Virus record (IMG/VR): IMGVR_UViG_3300029448_000192
Location: 480-33,347 of that record
DNA length: 32,868 nt
Direction: 5' to 3' (one strand)
Source: a virus
Positions 29,724-32,868 of the stretch are shown in pieces; position 1 is the stretch's first letter; each line of letters opens with the position of its first letter. The notes beneath the pieces are model-generated. The model worked only from the letters and a program-made list of their open reading frames with translations. It was not told where the DNA came from and did no database searches. Both the position numbers and the translations under genes were made by a program.

Positions 29724-29754
29724 TGTCTTATCCGTACAAAGAAAGTTCTTGACA

Positions 29755-29967
29755 ATGGCTAAGAAATCTGTAAAACTATATACAGATAATGTGCTTGAAG
29801 CATTTTATACTGCAATAGTTAATAATACTTTAGATAAACTCCATATACCCCATAGCGATGTCTTCTACGTGCGACAGGCAGTAGAGGCACACTATGGTCG
29901 TTCCTTTACTTTAAAGCATGTAGAAGATGCAATGAGGGCAGAAGGATGGACAGAGAGGAATGAATAA
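29755..29967 (+). CDS. Small basic/helical protein after the divergent control region
   Basis: A 70-residue protein from the ATG at 29755, with a weak AAAG upstream; a TTG at 29749 is less likely. It reads MAKKSVKLYTDNVLEAFYTA, then DVFYVRQAVEAHYGRSFTLKHVEDAMRAEGW. The last 35 residues look like a helix-turn-helix or small winged fold, so it might be the regulator of the adjacent palindromes, but no family is recognised. It overlaps the next gene by one base. Confidence 0.6.
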   Translation: MAKKSVKLYTDNVLEAFYTAIVNNTLDKLHIPHSDVFYVRQAVEAHYGRSFTLKHVEDAMRAEGWTERNE

Positions 29968-30167
29968 TGTTTGAAGCATGGGTAATGGTCTGTTTAATGG
30001 GGCAAGCAGGTAATTGCTTTCCTACACAAGATACTCGTGGTCCGTACAAGACACATGATGAATGTTATGAACGTACTATTGAAATGGGTAAAGACATATT
30101 AATGGATGTTCCCGGCTTTGTGCCTGTGGACTGGAAGTGTAATAAAATAAAAGGTATACCTACGTAA
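29967..30167 (+). CDS. Small cysteine-containing protein
   Basis: A 66-residue protein starting MFEAWVMVCLMGQAGNCF, with Cys at 9, 17, 33 and 58 that could form two disulfides. The N-terminus is mildly hydrophobic, perhaps a short signal or anchor. The block DTRGPYKTHDECYERTIEMG recurs in small marine phage proteins as I recall. It overlaps both neighbours by one base. The function is unknown. Confidence 0.6.
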   Translation: MFEAWVMVCLMGQAGNCFPTQDTRGPYKTHDECYERTIEMGKDILMDVPGFVPVDWKCNKIKGIPT

Positions 30168-30460
30168 TGGCTATACCTGAAAGAGTAAAGACTAAGATGA
30201 AAGAGGAAGGGCTGTCTGGCGTTAATAAGCCAAAGCGTACTCCTAATCACAAAACTAAGTCACACGCTGTCATGGCTAAAGAAGGTGACACGTACAAGTT
30301 TATTCGCTTTGGACAGCAGGGCGTATCAGGTGCTGGCAAGTCTCCTAAGACTGCTAAAGATAAAGCACGTAAGAAGTCCTACTATGCACGTCACAATGCA
30401 CAGGGCAAGCCGACCAGCAAGCTGTCAGCGAAGTACTGGTCACATAAAGTTAAATGGTAA
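30167..30460 (+). CDS. Basic phage protein (RFGQQGVSGAGK type)
   Basis: A 97-residue strongly basic protein. The conserved part is residues 35-97: HAVMAKEGDTYKFIRFGQQGVSGAGKSPKT..., KKSYYARHNAQGKPTSKLSAKYWSHKVKW. I recognise this as a widespread phage and large-virus protein of unknown function, found near head genes. Charge and position suggest binding to packaged DNA or a virion role. The last W-containing motif is typical. The SD of the next gene lies in the short gap after its stop. Confidence 0.7.
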   Translation: MAIPERVKTKMKEEGLSGVNKPKRTPNHKTKSHAVMAKEGDTYKFIRFGQQGVSGAGKSPKTAKDKARKKSYYARHNAQGKPTSKLSAKYWSHKVKW

Positions 30461-30475
30461 ACAGGAGAAACTGAT

Positions 30476-31408
30476 ATGTCTGCCGGAATCACAAAATTAA
30501 ATAAACTAAAAGCTACTCTTAAATTACTTAAAGATAATTTAGGTAAGGGTCTTAAAGGTACAAAGGCACAAAGAAAAGCCGAAAAAGAAGCACAGCAAAA
30601 AGCAATAGAAACTGCAAAACTACGTATTAAAAAACAAAAAGAAATAGTAGCAAAAGAAAAAGCTGCCGTAGAAAAGAAACCTTCAGCTAGAGATGCTGCG
30701 GATGGTGATATTAAAGAAACAAAGAGTACAGCTAATCCAAAAGTAGAAGCGGATAAAGCAGCAAAGAAACAGCTTACAGAACAGCGAGTAAAACGCCCAG
30801 CAGAAAAACAAGCTGCGCGAGATGATGCAGATTCGCCTATGATTCAACAGTTACAAAATGAAGTTGACATTCGTACTGGTGGAAATAAACCCCCTGCATT
30901 CTTTAGTGATGGTCCTACTAAGGCAGAATTAGGTGCTGCTGCATATCGTAAAACTTCTGATTTTACTGCACAGCAAGTTAAAAAACAACAAGCAAATTAT
31001 GAACGCTTGTATACAAAGCTGCAAAACCCTGACTTAAGCCCTGCTGAAAAAAGAGGTTTGCGTAAGTCTATGAATAATGTAGAGAAGCAGATTGGTAAAG
31101 AAAATCTGAATATGGACTTTAAGTCCAGCGTAAGGCCGCCTAAACCTAAAGCAAAAAAAGAACCTAAACAGAAACCTTTCACTGGAAGTTTGCGCGGTGC
31201 TTATAATCAAGCAAAGAAAGATGGTTCAGCAAGTTTTACTTTTGATGGAAAGAAAATGAATACAGAAGCTGTTGCAAAACGCTTTGCTGCGGCAGAGGAA
31301 AAAGCGGGTCTTTTTCGTGGCGGGATGCCTCGTAAACGTATGGGTAGTACAGACTATCGTAAAGGTGGTATGGTAAAATCTTCTTCTATCTTAAAAAGGG
31401 GACGGTAA
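30476..31408 (+). CDS. Lys/Ala-rich scaffold-like or DNA-binding protein
   Basis: A 310-residue protein with AGGAG 8 bases before the ATG. The first 110 residues are a Lys/Glu/Ala helix (coiled-coil), the middle (about 140-210) is mixed and contains LSPAEKRGLRKSMNNVEKQIG, and the C-terminus is basic with FRGGMPRKRMGSTDYRKGGMVKSS. The (R/K)GGM motif occurs twice and is shared with three other genes here. It may be a scaffold or DNA-condensing virion protein; this is inferred from composition. Confidence 0.6.
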   Translation: MSAGITKLNKLKATLKLLKDNLGKGLKGTKAQRKAEKEAQQKAIETAKLRIKKQKEIVAKEKAAVEKKPSARDAADGDIKETKSTANPKVEADKAAKKQLTEQRVKRPAEKQAARDDADSPMIQQLQNEVDIRTGGNKPPAFFSDGPTKAELGAAAYRKTSDFTAQQVKKQQANYERLYTKLQNPDLSPAEKRGLRKSMNNVEKQIGKENLNMDFKSSVRPPKPKAKKEPKQKPFTGSLRGAYNQAKKDGSASFTFDGKKMNTEAVAKRFAAAEEKAGLFRGGMPRKRMGSTDYRKGGMVKSSSILKRGR

Positions 31409-31409
31409 C

Positions 31410-31625
31410 ATGAAAAGTAAAAATAAAGGTGTGCCTGTATTAGCTATTAGTATTGGTATGGGTAAAATGAAAAAGCCTAAGAAAAAAGGTATGATGCGTG
31501 GCGGTATGGCTAATGGTAAAGAACATATGTATGCAGCAGGTGGTATGGTTAGTGATGGGTTGAAAGCACTTAAAGCTAGTGGCCCTAAAGGACTAGAAGC
31601 CTTTAATAAAATTACAGGTAAGTAG
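31410..31625 (+). CDS. Small RGGM-motif basic protein
   Basis: A 71-residue protein starting one base after the previous stop, with AAAAGGGG upstream. It reads GMGKMKKPKKKGMMRGGMANG, then AAGGMVSDGLKALKASGPKG. Two GGM motifs flank a short aromatic linker. It is basic and Gly-rich, likely disordered. The same motif occurs in the genes at 2032, 30476 and 32142. A virion or DNA-binding role is possible. Confidence 0.6.
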   Translation: MKSKNKGVPVLAISIGMGKMKKPKKKGMMRGGMANGKEHMYAAGGMVSDGLKALKASGPKGLEAFNKITGK

Positions 31626-32158
31626 TGCATAAGATAGCCTCTGACATACGTAAGTGGTCCCATGAGTTTCTTGAACTACCTAGTGAGAAACTTAATGGGC
31701 TACCACCATGTCCCTACGCTAAACAGGCATGGGCAGATGATAAAGTTACCTTCAGCATCAATACAGGTATAGAAGGTTTAATACATTCTGTACGTGACTT
31801 TGATAAGCATGACTATGACATTGTTGTATGGGCAAGTGAAGAATTGCCAGACATGGAGTACCTAGATGGTCTCTGTGATGGCATAAATGAATTGATGTCT
31901 ATTGCAGGTATGGATATGCACCTGATGGTGTTTCATCCAGACTACGATGCTGATAAGGCAGGTCTGGACTTTCTAGTTGCAGATAATATTGTAGATGAAT
32001 CTTTAGAATACTGCATGGTATTTGTGCAGAGACTGTCAGTGTTGGATGATGCAGCATTGAGTTTAGAAAAGAGTGGGTACTACCTACACTTCCCTGTAGA
32101 CGTATTCCAATCATTAGTAACAGACAGACGGAGATTAAGAAATGAAGGGCAAAACTAA
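31625..32158 (+). CDS. Hypothetical acidic protein
   Basis: A 177-residue acidic protein. The start is a GTG at 31625, which overlaps the previous stop by one base; AGGTAAG lies just upstream. An early block, HEFLELPSEKLNGLPPCPYAKQAW, followed by VTFSIN, resembles a conserved cyanophage and marine phage protein of unknown function. The C-terminus has SGYYLHFPVDVFQSLVTDRRRLR. No catalytic motif is visible. It precedes basic microproteins and a putative tail or head protein. Confidence 0.65.
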   Translation: MHKIASDIRKWSHEFLELPSEKLNGLPPCPYAKQAWADDKVTFSINTGIEGLIHSVRDFDKHDYDIVVWASEELPDMEYLDGLCDGINELMSIAGMDMHLMVFHPDYDADKAGLDFLVADNIVDESLEYCMVFVQRLSVLDDAALSLEKSGYYLHFPVDVFQSLVTDRRRLRNEGQN

Positions 32159-32294
32159 AATGGCATCAAAGAAGATGATGCGTGGCGGTATGGCAGCTAA
32201 GACATCACCAAAGCGTATGCGTGGTGGTGGTATGATGAAAGCAGCATCAAAGAAGAAGATGATGCGCGGTGGCATGGCTAAGAAGAAGAAGTAA
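32142..32294 (+). CDS. Basic RGGM-repeat microprotein
   Basis: A 50-residue ORF made of three repeats of (K)MMRGGM or RMRGGGMM separated by Lys/Ala/Ser. It starts 17 bases before the previous stop and overlaps the next start by TAATG. ACGGAG precedes it. The extreme charge (about a third Lys/Arg) suggests nucleic-acid binding or a peptide cleaved within the virion. Its repeat motif links it to three other proteins here. Confidence 0.6.
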   Translation: MKGKTKMASKKMMRGGMAAKTSPKRMRGGGMMKAASKKKMMRGGMAKKKK

Positions 32295-32653
32295 TGCCAG
32301 TACTAGCAACAGGCTCAAAGTTCCGTACCGAAGTAGTGGCGTTAGGTACTACCAACAAAACTACTGTGTACACTGTACCTGCAAACTTTTCTTCTCATTT
32401 AGAGAACTTGTTTGTAAGTAATAACCACACAGGTATTGTGACTTTGGGCCTACACCTTTTTCATGCAGATGATAACGCAGAGTATGACTTGTTGACTGCT
32501 CACAATATTGCAGGTGGTTCTTATGAGTCTGTATTTACTGTGGACAGACCACTGTACCTACATGCAGGTGACATTATTAAATGCACAGCGGGTACAGCTA
32601 GTAAGCTAGTGGTCACTACTTCTGCTGAAGAATTTTTTGACCCAGCCCGATAG
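32294..32653 (+). CDS. Small beta-rich virion protein candidate
   Basis: A 119-residue protein with alternating hydrophobic strands (TTNKTTVYTVPANFSSHLENLFVSNN, VTLGLHLFHADDNAEYDLLT, LYLHAGDIIKCTAG) typical of a beta-sandwich. Similar small proteins occur in the head-to-tail part of marine phage maps. It has no cysteine pair or membrane segment. A decoration or adaptor role is possible; not proved. Confidence 0.65.
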   Translation: MPVLATGSKFRTEVVALGTTNKTTVYTVPANFSSHLENLFVSNNHTGIVTLGLHLFHADDNAEYDLLTAHNIAGGSYESVFTVDRPLYLHAGDIIKCTAGTASKLVVTTSAEEFFDPAR

Positions 32654-32663
32654 GAGATAGGAA

Positions 32664-32868
32664 ATGGTACGTGTCCCTAAAAAACCAGCCGTTAAAAAGA
32701 AAGCCACACAAGTTAGAACGCAAAAGAAACCGATTAGAAAGGTTAGCCTTGCGAAAGGCGGTGCGCCACAGAGCAAGTCGAGAGTTAACGAAGCTGGCAA
32801 CTACACTAAGCCCGGAATGAGAAAGCAACAGTTTAATCGTATTAAAGCTGGTAGCAAAGGTGGTGGTC
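32664..32868 (+). CDS. Basic conserved phage protein, 3' end cut by window
   Basis: Open from an ATG with GGAGATAGG upstream to the window end, 68 residues seen. It begins MVRVPKKPAVKKKATQVR and contains RVNEAGNYTKPGMRKQQFNR. I recognise this N-terminal half as a common podovirus protein that usually continues with a GQWSARKAQ block and lies just before the head or packaging genes. It is strongly basic. The function is unknown. Confidence 0.7.
   Translation, partial: MVRVPKKPAVKKKATQVRTQKKPIRKVSLAKGGAPQSKSRVNEAGNYTKPGMRKQQFNRIKAGSKGGG

Noticed and set aside
29749-29784. TTGACA at 29749 as a -35 box
   Set aside because: The nearest -10-like hexamer (TATATA) is about 22 bases away and inside the coding region; the TTGACA seems incidental to the start of the gene.

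Overview
The window is phage DNA, cut at both ends inside genes. The best match is a tailed marine podovirus of the HMO-2011 type (relatives infect SAR116, Roseobacter RCA and SAR11 bacteria). The main reason is the family A DNA polymerase: it carries a small DnaJ-like zinc domain (two CxxCxGxG motifs) between its exonuclease and polymerase parts, which I recall as a trait of that group. Supporting signs are T7-like modules (endonuclease I, a gp1.7-type kinase, split primase and helicase), a monomeric class II ribonucleotide reductase, MazG, and a tyrosine integrase inside the replication operon. Base composition is moderately AT-rich. I cannot name the host.

Layout. (1) 1-10521, plus strand: virion genes, namely small tail-fibre-like proteins, a receptor-binding candidate, and large Ala/Gln-rich, coiled-coil and 1365-residue proteins that look like internal or ejection proteins. 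They end at a strong terminator (10528-10554). (2) 10536-28812, minus strand: about 45 tightly overlapping genes. The 10.5-22.7 kb part holds nucleotide metabolism (MazG, NrdJ, DUF3310 kinase), three nucleases, a probable ssDNA-binding protein, PolA, helicase, primase, integrase and a DUF932 protein. The 22.7-28.8 kb part is a field of small unknown proteins, several with zinc-ribbon cysteines or membrane segments. Many were recovered only by following stop/start overlaps and Shine-Dalgarno (SD) sites. (3) 28813-29754: about 0.94 kb between divergent blocks, dense in hairpins, a G-quadruplex motif, palindromic operator-like sites and a perfect sigma70 promoter. (4) 29755-32868, plus strand: small, mostly basic proteins leading towards the head genes, cut at the window end. 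Terminase, portal and capsid genes are not present and presumably lie outside.

How it works together. The minus block makes dNTPs (NrdJ, kinase), primes and unwinds (primase, helicase), copies (PolA with the ssDNA-binding candidate) and resolves or degrades DNA (endonuclease I, Cas4-like nuclease). The plus blocks build the particle. Promoters of the form TTGAC(A/G)-N17/18-TAT-A(A/T)C drive parts of the minus block, and their -35 boxes often lie inside the 3' end of the preceding gene.

The strongest candidates for undescribed biology are non-coding. There are five copies of a directional hairpin (AGTCCGACAGCGGACT as read in minus-strand RNA) placed before gene starts. A family of ACTWAAGT palindromes sits in or next to promoters. 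The 28.8-29.75 kb region holds a nested possible RNA fold and a canonical G-quadruplex motif.
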